Assembly (NCBI GenBank): GCA_965229115.1
Contig: CBDDIR010000003.1
Location: 2,790,001-2,854,000, forward strand
DNA length: 64,000 nucleotides
Direction: 5' to 3'
Source of the DNA: UBA7672 sp965229115
GTDB lineage: Bacteria; Pseudomonadota; Alphaproteobacteria; Caulobacterales; Hyphomonadaceae
In this document: in pieces, positions 14,952-23,086 of the stretch
Numbering within the stretch: the first letter of the stretch is position 1
How the letters are laid out: every line of letters begins with the position of its first letter
Notes under the pieces: generated by a model
Seen by the model: only the letters and a program-made list of their open reading frames with translations
What the model was told of the DNA's origin: nothing
The model's database searches: none
Translations under genes and position numbers: made by a program

Positions 14952-16339
14952 TGTGTATTCCCCGTTGCGCGTGGTTCGATCTGCGTTTCGGATCCAGACA
15001 GTGGGCGGCGGAGCGCGTCCTCGAGGGCAGCGTCTGCAACACGAAGACGCCGCAACGCGTCGATCTCCGTCAGTTGGACCAGAAGCGCGTTCGCCTTGGC
15101 GGCGGACCAATCCACGCGATCGATTGCGCCTTTAGCCAGTTCTTCGTCTGCCTGTGTGGCGATGTGATCTGCAGACAGGCGTTCGACGGTTCTGAGGTGG
15201 ACCAAGGCGGCGTCAGCGGCTTTCAGCTCGATCAAGGCGGCATCGATCGCCGCGTAACCGTGGGCGATCGCAGCTTCGAGATGAACGCCCGCTTCTGTTC
15301 GCCGGGCGGCGGCAGCGGTGATGTTGGCCCGGTTGAGATCGGCTGGCGGAAGCGCGAGGCCCAGCGTGAAGGGCAGCTTCACGAGGCCGCGCTCCCACGT
15401 ATATCCCGGACCGAGATGCACTTCGGGCCATTGCTTTGCAACTTCTCCGCGAAGATCGGCCTCGGTTTGATCGTAAGCCGTGATCGCGCGGAGGATGTCG
15501 GGGCGGGCGTACAGGGCGGCATCGCGAGCAGCGGGGTTCGCATCCGAGACAGCGGGCGCATCGAAGTCGGGCCAGCGCAGCTCAATGGCCGTCATTTGGG
15601 ACGGTGCGACACCCACCGCATCCGCAAGCGCCGTCTTCGCAGCAAGCTCGCGGGCCATGGCATCAGACAGGCGGCGAGTGTCGCCCGATACGTCTGCCCT
15701 CAGCCGTTCGAGATCGGCGCGGATGGCCTCGCCGCCTGCGACGCGGCGCTCGAGCGCAGTGAGCTGTCGTGCGCGTACATCGCGCAATTGTTGGCCGATA
15801 TCCACTTCGCGGTGCGCCAGCATGAGCTCGGCTGCGGCGCGGGTGATCGCCATGCGAACCTGCCAGACGGACTCGGCGTAGTCATACTGCCCCGTCAGGG
15901 CCGCGAGCTTGGCGGAGTCGATCCGTGACGACCGCCGCGTCCCGATATCGAGCGGGATGTCGCTCGTTACGCCATATAGCCACGGCGAACTTTCAGCCGC
16001 CTTACCGGCATACTCGGCGGTGAGCGACAGTGTAATCGGCGGACCGACACTGGCGGCCTTCGCCGCAGCCTCGAGGCTTGCGATGTGGGCGCGGCCTTCC
16101 GCCAGCGTGGGATTGAAACGAAGGGCGGCCACGAACAGGCTCAGGCGATCCCAGCCAGCGCCATCCCATTGCGCTGAAGGCACAAGCTTTCTGAGATCAG
16201 CTTCGACCGCGCTGATATCGAGGGTCTGAGCCTTGAAAGTCTCCAGCAGGCCGGATGGCGCAATCGGCGCGGTTTCGTAAGACGCGCACGCGGTTACGAG
16301 TGCAAGCGATGACAGGCCGATGAGGATACGGAAGGACAT
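14948..16339 (-). CDS. TolC-family outer-membrane efflux protein
   Basis: A 463-residue outer-membrane channel. ATG 16339 starts a lipoprotein signal (LSSLALVTAC, Cys18). Two OEP-like halves with long Ala-rich helices follow, as in CzcC/CusC. It is the first gene of the efflux operon and shares a four-base overlap with the adaptor. The adjacent two-component system and PepSY protein at 16956-19419 could regulate it, but no binding-site evidence was seen. Confidence 0.82.
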   Translation of the reverse strand: MSFRILIGLSSLALVTACASYETAPIAPSGLLETFKAQTLDISAVEADLRKLVPSAQWDGAGWDRLSLFVAALRFNPTLAEGRAHIASLEAAAKAASVGPPITLSLTAEYAGKAAESSPWLYGVTSDIPLDIGTRRSSRIDSAKLAALTGQYDYAESVWQVRMAITRAAAELMLAHREVDIGQQLRDVRARQLTALERRVAGGEAIRADLERLRADVSGDTRRLSDAMARELAAKTALADAVGVAPSQMTAIELRWPDFDAPAVSDANPAARDAALYARPDILRAITAYDQTEADLRGEVAKQWPEVHLGPGYTWERGLVKLPFTLGLALPPADLNRANITAAAARRTEAGVHLEAAIAHGYAAIDAALIELKAADAALVHLRTVERLSADHIATQADEELAKGAIDRVDWSAAKANALLVQLTEIDALRRLRVADAALEDALRRPLSGSETQIEPRATGNTQ

Positions 16340-16512
16340 GACGCCGCCAGTTTCAGCGTCTCCACCCTGCACGTTTCTGATGGCGCCACGATTGAAGCAG
16401 CATTGGCATTTCCCAACGCCCGTTAACGTCGCCCGTGCCGTGTTGCTGATTGGCTTGAGGAAAGTTGGCTAACGCCAATGTCCGGCTTTCGCAGACATGA
16501 TAGACTGGGGCC

Positions 16513-16950
16513 ATGAAAGCACTGGTGACCTCCTGGCAATTCTGGGCGCTTTTATCCGCCGTGTTCGCGGCCATGACAGCGATTTTCGGCAAGATCGGCG
16601 TGTCGCGCGTCGATCCGGATTTTGCGACCCTCATGCGATCAATCATCATCGTGGCGGTGATCGCCGCTATCGTTGTTGCGCGGCAGGCAGCGCCGCCGCT
16701 GGACAGCGTGCCCCAGAAAACATGGACGTTCCTGGTGCTGTCAGGGCTGGCAACCGGCGCTTCGTGGCTTTGCTATTATCGCGCGCTTCAGCTGGGACAG
16801 GCTTCGGAAGTTGCTTCCGTCGACAAGCTGAGCGTCATCTTCGTCGCCATACTCGGCGTCGCGTTTCTGGGGGAAACGCTGACGCTGCGCGCCTGGCTCG
16901 GAGTTGCCTTCGTGGCAGGCGGCGCAGCGTTGCTGATCGTCAAACCCTAG
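16513..16950 (+). CDS. Half-size EamA/DMT-type transporter
   Basis: A 145-residue protein with about five hydrophobic segments forming a single EamA repeat (FAAMTAIFGKIGV; LSGLATGASWLCYYRALQLG; LGVAFLGETLTLRAWLGVA). The usual DMT transporters have two such repeats; this size occurs in the COG2510-like group that acts as dimers, so it is probably intact rather than truncated. It lies in the inner membrane; substrate unknown. It ends six bases from the convergent PepSY gene stop. Confidence 0.8.
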   Translation: MKALVTSWQFWALLSAVFAAMTAIFGKIGVSRVDPDFATLMRSIIIVAVIAAIVVARQAAPPLDSVPQKTWTFLVLSGLATGASWLCYYRALQLGQASEVASVDKLSVIFVAILGVAFLGETLTLRAWLGVAFVAGGAALLIVKP

Positions 16951-16955
16951 CGGGC

Positions 16956-17324
16956 TTACTTGTCGTCGTCTTCTTCGCCATCTTCTTCATCGTCAGCAGA
17001 TTTGGCGGCGTTTGTGTCGATGGCGTTCTCGAGCACTTTGCCATCGCGGGCATCCACGCCGACTTCGTGGATCTGGCCGCCGCTTTCGATGTCGAACGAG
17101 TAGCGCAAGCCGCTGCCGCCCGGCTCGCGTTCGATCTCCCACTCCTTGACCGTTCCCGTCTGCGTTCGCAGAGCGATCTGACGGGCTGCGTCGACGGAGA
17201 GTTTGGCTTCGGACAGTAGCTTGGTGTCGCCATGCTCGCTGGCTTGCTGTGCGATGGCGACTGTGCCTGCCGAAACCACCAGAGCGGCTGCGGCGATGAT
17301 CAGTGTAGTTCGTTTGAGGGACAT
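16956..17324 (-). CDS. Exported PepSY-domain protein with acidic tail
   Basis: A 122-residue protein. ATG 17324 has AAGGAGG just upstream. A signal peptide (1-25) is followed by a PepSY domain (KLSVDAARQIALRTQTGTVK, then EVGVDARDGKVLENA) and a very acidic C-terminus of about 12 Asp/Glu residues. PepSY proteins are thought to inhibit peptidases or sense the periplasm. It lies downstream of a response regulator/sensor kinase pair, an arrangement common among two-component systems that control metal or antimicrobial resistance. The acidic tail may bind cations (inference). Confidence 0.82.
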   Translation of the reverse strand: MSLKRTTLIIAAAALVVSAGTVAIAQQASEHGDTKLLSEAKLSVDAARQIALRTQTGTVKEWEIEREPGGSGLRYSFDIESGGQIHEVGVDARDGKVLENAIDTNAAKSADDEEDGEEDDDK

Positions 17325-17405
17325 GCGATCCTCCTTGACCTGCATGTCGTTAGAGTGCGCGCCTCACGTTTGACGCCAGATCGCGCGGGCGTTGGCTATC
17401 CGCAA

Positions 17406-18764
17406 TCATTCCGGCCATTCGATGACGATGCGGAGGCCGGGGCCTGCATCTTCCAGCCTCAGTGCCGCACCGTGCAGGCGCGCGATGGCGCTGACGATGC
17501 TGAGCCCGAGCCCTGCCCCCGGTGTGGTCCGGCTTGCATCAAGGCGCACGAACGGCTCGAGCACGCGCTGGCGGTCTGCTTCAGGAATGCCGGCGCCCTG
17601 ATCTTCGACGATCAGCGCGTGCTTCGTTCCGGCTGACTGGACGGTAATGCGGATCGCCGTTGCGGGCGGCGTGTGCTTCATCGCGTTTTCGACGAGGTTG
17701 GCCAGACAGAGCGTGATCAGATCGCGGTCGCCGATCACGTTGGCTGGCTCTGCAGCGGCAACGATCAAGCCACGGCCTGAGGCTTCGATATCGGGGCGGT
17801 AGGCGTCGGCGACGCGCTCCACGATGGCCGACAGGTCGATCGGCACGAAGCGAGCGCGGGCGCCGCCGGCGTCGGCATCGATTTCGGCCAGGCGCAGGAT
17901 GGCGTGGAAGACGTGCAGAACATCGTCGATCCGCGCCTGAGCATTGCGGATGGATTCGCGCGTGGCCTGGTCCGCCGTCGCTGCGGCCGTTTCGAGATCC
18001 TGACGGACGTGGGCCAGCGGGGTTCGGAGATCGTGTGCGATGTCGGTGGACACGCGGCGGATGTTGACGACGAGCGTATCGATGCGCGCGACCATGTCGT
18101 TCACGCCTGCACCGATGCGGGCGATCTCGTCGCGGCCCTTGTCTGGCGCGCGCGTTGCCAGATCGCCTCGGCCGACTTCAGCCATCGCCCGGGACAGTGC
18201 GCGCATGCGGCGGGCGTTGCTGTAGGCCAGCAGCGTGCCTGCTCCGATCACCAGAACGAGCGTCGGCAGCGCGACCCAGAACAGGGCGCGCAGCACTGCG
18301 GAGCGCACGCCCTCTGCCTTGTCGAGATCGTCGCCGATGGTGAGGACCACGCCGCCGGGGCCGGCTTGCGTCAGGGTGAGGAAGTCTTCGGTTTCGTTCT
18401 CGCCTTCCCGCGTGTCGTACAGCGTGACCTTGCCCCAGCCGGGGGCGGGATCTTTGACGTTGAGATTGCCGAGGAGGAGTTTGCCGTTCGCGTCGACGAG
18501 GCGGTACTCCAGCGCGCCGGGCTCGGCCAGCTGGGAGCGCATGTCGAGGATTGCGGCTTCGAGGCCCTCGATCCGCATTTCTTCCTGAAGCGAGTTCATC
18601 TCGAGATTGATGCGCTCGCGCACTTCGCGCTCGGCTGCTTCCTTGGTTGCAGCCCAGGCTATGCCGGCGGTCACCGTGAAGGCGAGCAGGATCAGGGCGG
18701 CATAGGCGGCCGATAGCCTGAAGCTCGTTGAGTCGAATAGGCGTTCAGATCGTGCGGATGACAT
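17406..18764 (-). CDS. Sensor histidine kinase (OmpR-system partner)
   Basis: A 452-residue kinase with transmembrane segments at about 15-40 and 160-182, a periplasmic domain of about 120 residues, HAMP (NARRMRALSRAMAEVGRGDL), H-box DIAHDLRTPLAHV with His244, and ATPase boxes NLVENAMKHT, DQGAGIP and GAGLGLSI. It overlaps the upstream response regulator by 20 bases, so the two are co-translated. The architecture is that of CzcS/QseC-like kinases. The signal is unknown. Confidence 0.87.
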   Translation of the reverse strand: MSSARSERLFDSTSFRLSAAYAALILLAFTVTAGIAWAATKEAAEREVRERINLEMNSLQEEMRIEGLEAAILDMRSQLAEPGALEYRLVDANGKLLLGNLNVKDPAPGWGKVTLYDTREGENETEDFLTLTQAGPGGVVLTIGDDLDKAEGVRSAVLRALFWVALPTLVLVIGAGTLLAYSNARRMRALSRAMAEVGRGDLATRAPDKGRDEIARIGAGVNDMVARIDTLVVNIRRVSTDIAHDLRTPLAHVRQDLETAAATADQATRESIRNAQARIDDVLHVFHAILRLAEIDADAGGARARFVPIDLSAIVERVADAYRPDIEASGRGLIVAAAEPANVIGDRDLITLCLANLVENAMKHTPPATAIRITVQSAGTKHALIVEDQGAGIPEADRQRVLEPFVRLDASRTTPGAGLGLSIVSAIARLHGAALRLEDAGPGLRIVIEWPE

Positions 18765-19419
18765 AGCCAGCGCCGCGGACGGTGTGGATCAGGGGCGCAT
18801 CGCCGCCGCGGTCGATCTTCGAGCGGATGCGGCTGATGTGGGATTCAACGATGTTGGTGCCGGGATCGAAGTGGAAATCCCATACGCGCTCCAGCAGCAT
18901 GGTGCGCGTGACGACACGCCCGCCATTGAGCATCAGTTCCTCAAGTAGCCGGAACTCGCGCGGCTGAAGGTCCACGACATGATCGCCGCGCTTCACCAGC
19001 CGGCGCAGCCTGTCGAGGGTGAGGTCGGCGACGACGAGCGAGGTTTCTTCCTCGCGCAAGGGCGGGCGCCGGCCGAGCGCCTGGACGCGGGCGTTGAGCT
19101 CGTCGAAGGAGAATGGCTTGACGAGATAGTCGTCCGCCCCGCCCTGCAGGCCGGCGACGCGGTCCTGGATCGCGTCCATGGCGGTGAGAACGAGGACGGG
19201 CGCGCTGAAGCCGGCGGCGCGGGCGGATTTGATCATCGACAGGCCATCCAGCTGGGGAAGCATTCTGTCGACGATCGCCAGATCAAAGCTCTCATGGGTC
19301 AGGCGAAACAGGCCATCGCGGCCATCTGTGGAAACCTCCACCGATTGACCAGACTCCCTGAGGCCGCGCGCGACGTAGGCGGCGGTCTTTGCGTCGTCCT
19401 CGACCAGAAGTATCCGCAT
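18745..19419 (-). CDS. OmpR/PhoB-type response regulator
   Basis: A 224-residue regulator. The receiver is at 1-120 with acid residues EDD at 7-9, phosphoacceptor Asp51 (AIVDRMLP) and Lys in VKPF; the winged-helix DNA-binding domain is at about 127-222 (LQPREFRLLEELMLNGGRVV, then NIVESHISRIRSKI). ATG 19419 begins the typical MRILLVEDD; the longer frame from 19554 is not supported. It is the first gene of the regulator-kinase-PepSY unit and may also act on the efflux operon nearby. Confidence 0.88.
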   Translation of the reverse strand: MRILLVEDDAKTAAYVARGLRESGQSVEVSTDGRDGLFRLTHESFDLAIVDRMLPQLDGLSMIKSARAAGFSAPVLVLTAMDAIQDRVAGLQGGADDYLVKPFSFDELNARVQALGRRPPLREEETSLVVADLTLDRLRRLVKRGDHVVDLQPREFRLLEELMLNGGRVVTRTMLLERVWDFHFDPGTNIVESHISRIRSKIDRGGDAPLIHTVRGAGYVIRTI

Positions 19420-19615
19420 GTGACTCTTTCCAGTGAAAGATGTGACCCATCGACCTCGATCACGCAATGACCCGTGAGCCTGTCGTGGGCGATCTGTATC
19501 GATCTTCCAGCACTGCGGTGATTTCAGGGTTAAGCGGGGATTGTGATTCCCCAATCCCGGAAACGAGGAAGCGCCCGCTGCAGGCGAGCGCTTCCGGTAG
19601 CGGTATTCGATAGTC

Positions 19616-21748
19616 CTAGAAGTTCGAGACCAGTCCCAGACGGAAGGAACGCGGCGACCCCGGCGAGATGTTCGAGGTGCTGTGGGCGTTCACGTAGTAG
19701 TCTTCGTCCATCAGGTTTTCGACGTTGAGCTGGAGGCGGAAGTTCTTGTTCACCGTCCAGTAGATAGCGGCATCCACGCGGACATATTCGTCCATGATGG
19801 TGTTGCTGGCCGGGGTCAGGATGTTCTCCGTGCCGGCGAAACGCTCGGCGACGTAGATCACGCCGAGGCCCGCGCCCCATGATTGATCAAAGTCGTAGCG
19901 GTTCCAGAGCGAGAAGCTGTGCTCCGGCGTCTGCGCCAGGCGAGCGCCGACTTGGACAGCGGCCGACTGGTTCGCGAGGATTTCGGAGTCCTGATAGGCG
20001 TAGCCGCCTGCAACACTCCACGCGTCGGTGATATCGCCAGTCAGGCCGAGTTCGACACCGCTGACACGCTGGCCTTCGACCAGGATCAGGCGCGTCGAGT
20101 CGAGCGGATCGGTGATCGCGACGTTGGTGCGGTCGAGTTGATAGACAGCGCCGGTTGCCGACAGGAACGGGAAGATATCCCACTTCGCGCCAACCTCGAT
20201 GTTTTCCCACTCTTCCGGATCCAGCGCGGCGTTGGTCGCCGTGAGCGACGCAAGCTGGTCGCCTGCCCGCGGCACGAAGGTCTGTGCGTAGCTGGCGTAG
20301 AACGACATCTGCGTCATCGGCTTGAAGATCAGCGCGGCGCGCGGGGCGAACAGATCGTCTTCCGACGAGATGTTCACGCCGTTGCGGTTGTTGCGCAGCT
20401 TGGCGTTGAAGCGGTCGTAACGCACGCCGAGCAGGGCCTGCCATTGCGGCGAGAACTCGATCTGGTCCTGCACGTACAGGGCAGCCTGGCTCGCTTCGCT
20501 GTGGTTGTCCGCATCGGTCGCGCTCTGGCGGAACGCGATCGTGCCGGTGTAGCGCGGGTTCGCGACGGGCACGTTCACCGCCGTGGTGTTGATGCCTACA
20601 TCCGTGAAGTAGCCGGTGAGGCGGGTGTTGTCGGTGTGCTGCGTGCCAAGCTCTGCGCCAGCCAAGAAGTTGTGCTTGATGCCGCCGCTCATGGCCGAGA
20701 AGGTCAGGTCCGTCTGGTTGAAGACGCTGCCGCGATCCGTGCCCTGGTTGTAGGCGCCGATCGGAACAATCGTGCCGTTCGTCGTTGCGAAGCCGCTGGC
20801 ATAGACGTTCTGATAGAACTTGTCGTAGTCGCCATAGCGCAGCTTGTTCGACAGCTTCATGCCGTTGGCGAAGGCGTGCTCAAGGCTGGCCGTGATCGCG
20901 TTGACCGTGCCCGTCGTCGGGCTGCGGGCCGGATCGCCGAAGAAGGTTGCCGGATCAACATTGACCGGCTTGCCCGCGAACGCCGTGACGCCGCGGTCGG
21001 CGACGAATTCGTAGTCGTAATATTCGTAGCTGAGCCGGAGCATGGTCTGTTCGCCGAGTTCGACGGCGACGGTCGGGTTGATGCCGACGCGCTCATAGCT
21101 GACGTCGTCGCGGAAGCTATCGCTGTCTTCGAGGACGCCGGTGACGCGAACGGACAGCATGTCATCGATGCGCTGGCCGAAATCGCCCGTGATGCGGCCG
21201 CCGCCTTCGGACGAGGCCTGAATGCCGATTTCGCGGATGGTCTGGCCGTTGGCCTGACGCGTGACGCGGTTGAGGATGCCGCCGCCGCCGCCACGGCCGA
21301 AGATCATGCCGTTCGGTCCCTTCAGAACATCGACGCGCTCGATGTTGTAGAGGTCGCGGAAATACTGGACGTCGTCGCGGATGCCGTCGACGAACATGTC
21401 GGCGGTGGAGGCGTTGCCGCGGAAGATCGGCGTGTCGCGGTTGCCCTCGCCTTGCGCGAAGCTGACGCCCGGGACGTAACGCACGACGTCGGCGAGGTTC
21501 TGCGCTGCGCGATCCTCGATCTCGGCTTGCGTGACGACCGACACGGCCTGCGGAACATCGACGAGCGGCGTTTCGGTTTTGGTGGCGCTCGACGTCGTCT
21601 TCGGCTGGTAGCGATCTCCCGTGATCACGACGGCGTCGCTGGCCTCAGGCGCTTGTTGGGCTTGAGCCATGCCGGCCAAGCTGACGGCTGCCAGCGCGCC
21701 CAAGGATACCGACCCGAACAACCGCGTCGATCGAATAGTGACTTTCAT
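19616..21748 (-). CDS. TonB-dependent siderophore receptor
   Basis: A 710-residue outer-membrane receptor. The signal peptide is 1-29 (ending MAQAQ). The plug domain has VPQAVSVVTQAEIEDRAAQN and the FRGNASTADMFVDGIRDDVQ segment typical of catecholate receptors such as Fiu/FcuA-type. The beta barrel ends with SPRSFRLGLVSNF, a normal C-terminal aromatic. ATG 21748 has GGGAG upstream. It is divergent from an Irr/Fur-like regulator, so iron control is likely, though no canonical Fur box was identified in the shared region. Confidence 0.88.
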   Translation of the reverse strand: MKVTIRSTRLFGSVSLGALAAVSLAGMAQAQQAPEASDAVVITGDRYQPKTTSSATKTETPLVDVPQAVSVVTQAEIEDRAAQNLADVVRYVPGVSFAQGEGNRDTPIFRGNASTADMFVDGIRDDVQYFRDLYNIERVDVLKGPNGMIFGRGGGGGILNRVTRQANGQTIREIGIQASSEGGGRITGDFGQRIDDMLSVRVTGVLEDSDSFRDDVSYERVGINPTVAVELGEQTMLRLSYEYYDYEFVADRGVTAFAGKPVNVDPATFFGDPARSPTTGTVNAITASLEHAFANGMKLSNKLRYGDYDKFYQNVYASGFATTNGTIVPIGAYNQGTDRGSVFNQTDLTFSAMSGGIKHNFLAGAELGTQHTDNTRLTGYFTDVGINTTAVNVPVANPRYTGTIAFRQSATDADNHSEASQAALYVQDQIEFSPQWQALLGVRYDRFNAKLRNNRNGVNISSEDDLFAPRAALIFKPMTQMSFYASYAQTFVPRAGDQLASLTATNAALDPEEWENIEVGAKWDIFPFLSATGAVYQLDRTNVAITDPLDSTRLILVEGQRVSGVELGLTGDITDAWSVAGGYAYQDSEILANQSAAVQVGARLAQTPEHSFSLWNRYDFDQSWGAGLGVIYVAERFAGTENILTPASNTIMDEYVRVDAAIYWTVNKNFRLQLNVENLMDEDYYVNAHSTSNISPGSPRSFRLGLVSNF

Positions 21749-21941
21749 TTGCAACTCCCACGTTCCGGCCGCTGCGGTTAGGGCACATGAGAGGCAGTCG
21801 CAATCGAAAGCTGACGTGAGAAAGGTTGTGGTTTCCCAATCTTTCGAAAACCGCTGCAGCAGAAGGGAAAACGCAGCGTGGGTGGTGACGCGGCGGTTTA
21901 TTCGCCTTCCCGCGAACCTCGTCAAACGAGCCGGCCGGCCC

Positions 21942-21965
21942 AAACATTGGCGTCTCCCAATGTTT
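21942..21965. promoter_or_regulatory. 9-bp inverted repeat, candidate operator of the Irr-like regulator
   Basis: AAACATTGG (21942-21950), six-base spacer, CCAATGTTT (21957-21965). Perfect arms. It lies in the intergenic region of the receptor and regulator genes if the regulator starts at 22023. It overlaps an alternative ATG at 21960. Confidence 0.5.
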
Positions 21966-22022
21966 CGCCAACATGCCGCCAAAGCGTTTGCGCCCATTCG
22001 CAAATGGCAAAGCGAGCGACGC

Positions 22023-22439
22023 ATGCCATCTGCCCTTGCCATGGCCTTCGACGAACTGGACGGCCCCAGGATCCGGCAGCGGGAACTCGTGGTGCGTCTG
22101 CTGGCCGAAGCGACAGATCACCCGACCGTAACGCAACTCCACGCCCGGGCCCGCCTGGAGGCGCCGGGTATCAGCCGGTCCTCGGTCTATACCACGCTGA
22201 AGAGCCTGGTCGCGGCGGGGCTGGCGCATGTGTACCGGCCGGAGGTGGGGGAGTTCCGGTATGAAGACGGCACCGTCCCTTCGCACGGTCACCTGGTCGA
22301 TGAGACCACTGGCGAGATGGTGAACATCGTCGACGATTCAATGCATCGCTTGTTAGAGCAGACCGCGCGCGGCCTTGGCTACAAGCTGACCGGCTATCGA
22401 TTGGTGATTACGGGGCGTCGCAACGCGGCTGGGTCGTAG
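22023..22439 (+). CDS. Fur-family transcriptional regulator, Irr-like
   Basis: About 138 residues from ATG 22023 (alternatives at 21960 and 22041). The winged helix has RQRELVVRLLAEA, HARARLEAPGISRSSVYTTL and KSLVAAGLAHV. The dimer domain has HGHLVDETTGEMVNIVDDS. The Cys-x-x-Cys sites of classical Fur/Zur are absent, and the His-x-His with an acidic neighbour fits the heme/iron-responsive Irr branch. It is expected to bind DNA and control iron genes; the divergent siderophore receptor is the obvious local target. The first codons upstream are not clearly coding, hence the chosen start. Confidence 0.75.
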   Translation: MPSALAMAFDELDGPRIRQRELVVRLLAEATDHPTVTQLHARARLEAPGISRSSVYTTLKSLVAAGLAHVYRPEVGEFRYEDGTVPSHGHLVDETTGEMVNIVDDSMHRLLEQTARGLGYKLTGYRLVITGRRNAAGS

Positions 22440-22451
22440 TCGCTCTACAGA

Positions 22452-22862
22452 TTATGCGGGGCGGGCCTGCGCCGCATTCTTCTTCGGCAGCGTGCCTTTT
22501 CTCGCGCGGCGCATTTCGCGCTTTTCGAGTTCGGCAATCAGCAGTTTGACGTTTCTTGTGTTCGACTTGAACGCCACGTCGAAGAGGTCGCCCACGATCG
22601 GCAGCGCGCCGACGGCGACATCAACGCCCCAGTTCGAATACATGCGGGCGCGCGTCCATTTGGAGATGCCGAGACGCTTGGCTTCGTTGATGACGTAGAG
22701 GCCGATGGCGCCGCTGACAAGATCGCCGACGATTGGAACGATGCCGATGATGGCGTCGAAGCCGAATTCCACGCCTGCGATGGAGAACTGTCGGTCGAGC
22801 ATCTGCTCGAGGCGTTTCAGGCGCGCGACGGCTTCGTCTTGCTGGACCGATTGGACTGACAT
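22452..22862 (-). CDS. DUF4112 membrane-associated protein
   Basis: A 136-residue protein with two related hydrophobic stretches (FDAIIGIVPIVGDLVSGAIG and WGVDVAVGALPIVGDLFDVA) each carrying the PIVGDL motif, and a basic C-terminal tail. This is the DUF4112 family of unknown function. It stands alone between the Irr-like gene (convergent) and the TonB receptor (divergent). Confidence 0.8.
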   Translation of the reverse strand: MSVQSVQQDEAVARLKRLEQMLDRQFSIAGVEFGFDAIIGIVPIVGDLVSGAIGLYVINEAKRLGISKWTRARMYSNWGVDVAVGALPIVGDLFDVAFKSNTRNVKLLIAELEKREMRRARKGTLPKKNAAQARPA

Positions 22863-23086
22863 GCGAGCCTAATGCGCCAAGGCCGATCCCGTTCCGGAGG
22901 CCGGATGAGCCCTTGAAATCAGGCCTTATCCCCAGTGGTCCATTCAAGTGGCTCTGGAGCATCGTCACTTAACTTTTGCGAAGCCGCGACCCAACCGTCA
23001 TGGGATTGCGACTTACCCGTCATGAGCCCGGCGTACCCCCCGCTCCGCCTGCCCAGAGAGGCAGCGTGGATTCGAAGGGGTGTCGC

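Noticed and set aside
16513..16950. EamA gene taken as a truncated pseudogene
   Set aside because: Single-repeat EamA proteins of this size are known, and the frame is clean from start to stop.
19883..21781. A 632-codon plus-strand open frame
   Set aside because: Antisense shadow of the siderophore receptor at 19616-21748, which has signal peptide, plug and barrel features.
22871..22895. Minus-strand GGAAC-N16-CATT before the DUF4112 gene
   Set aside because: The -10 has a mismatch and ends only nine bases from the start codon, too close for a normal leader.
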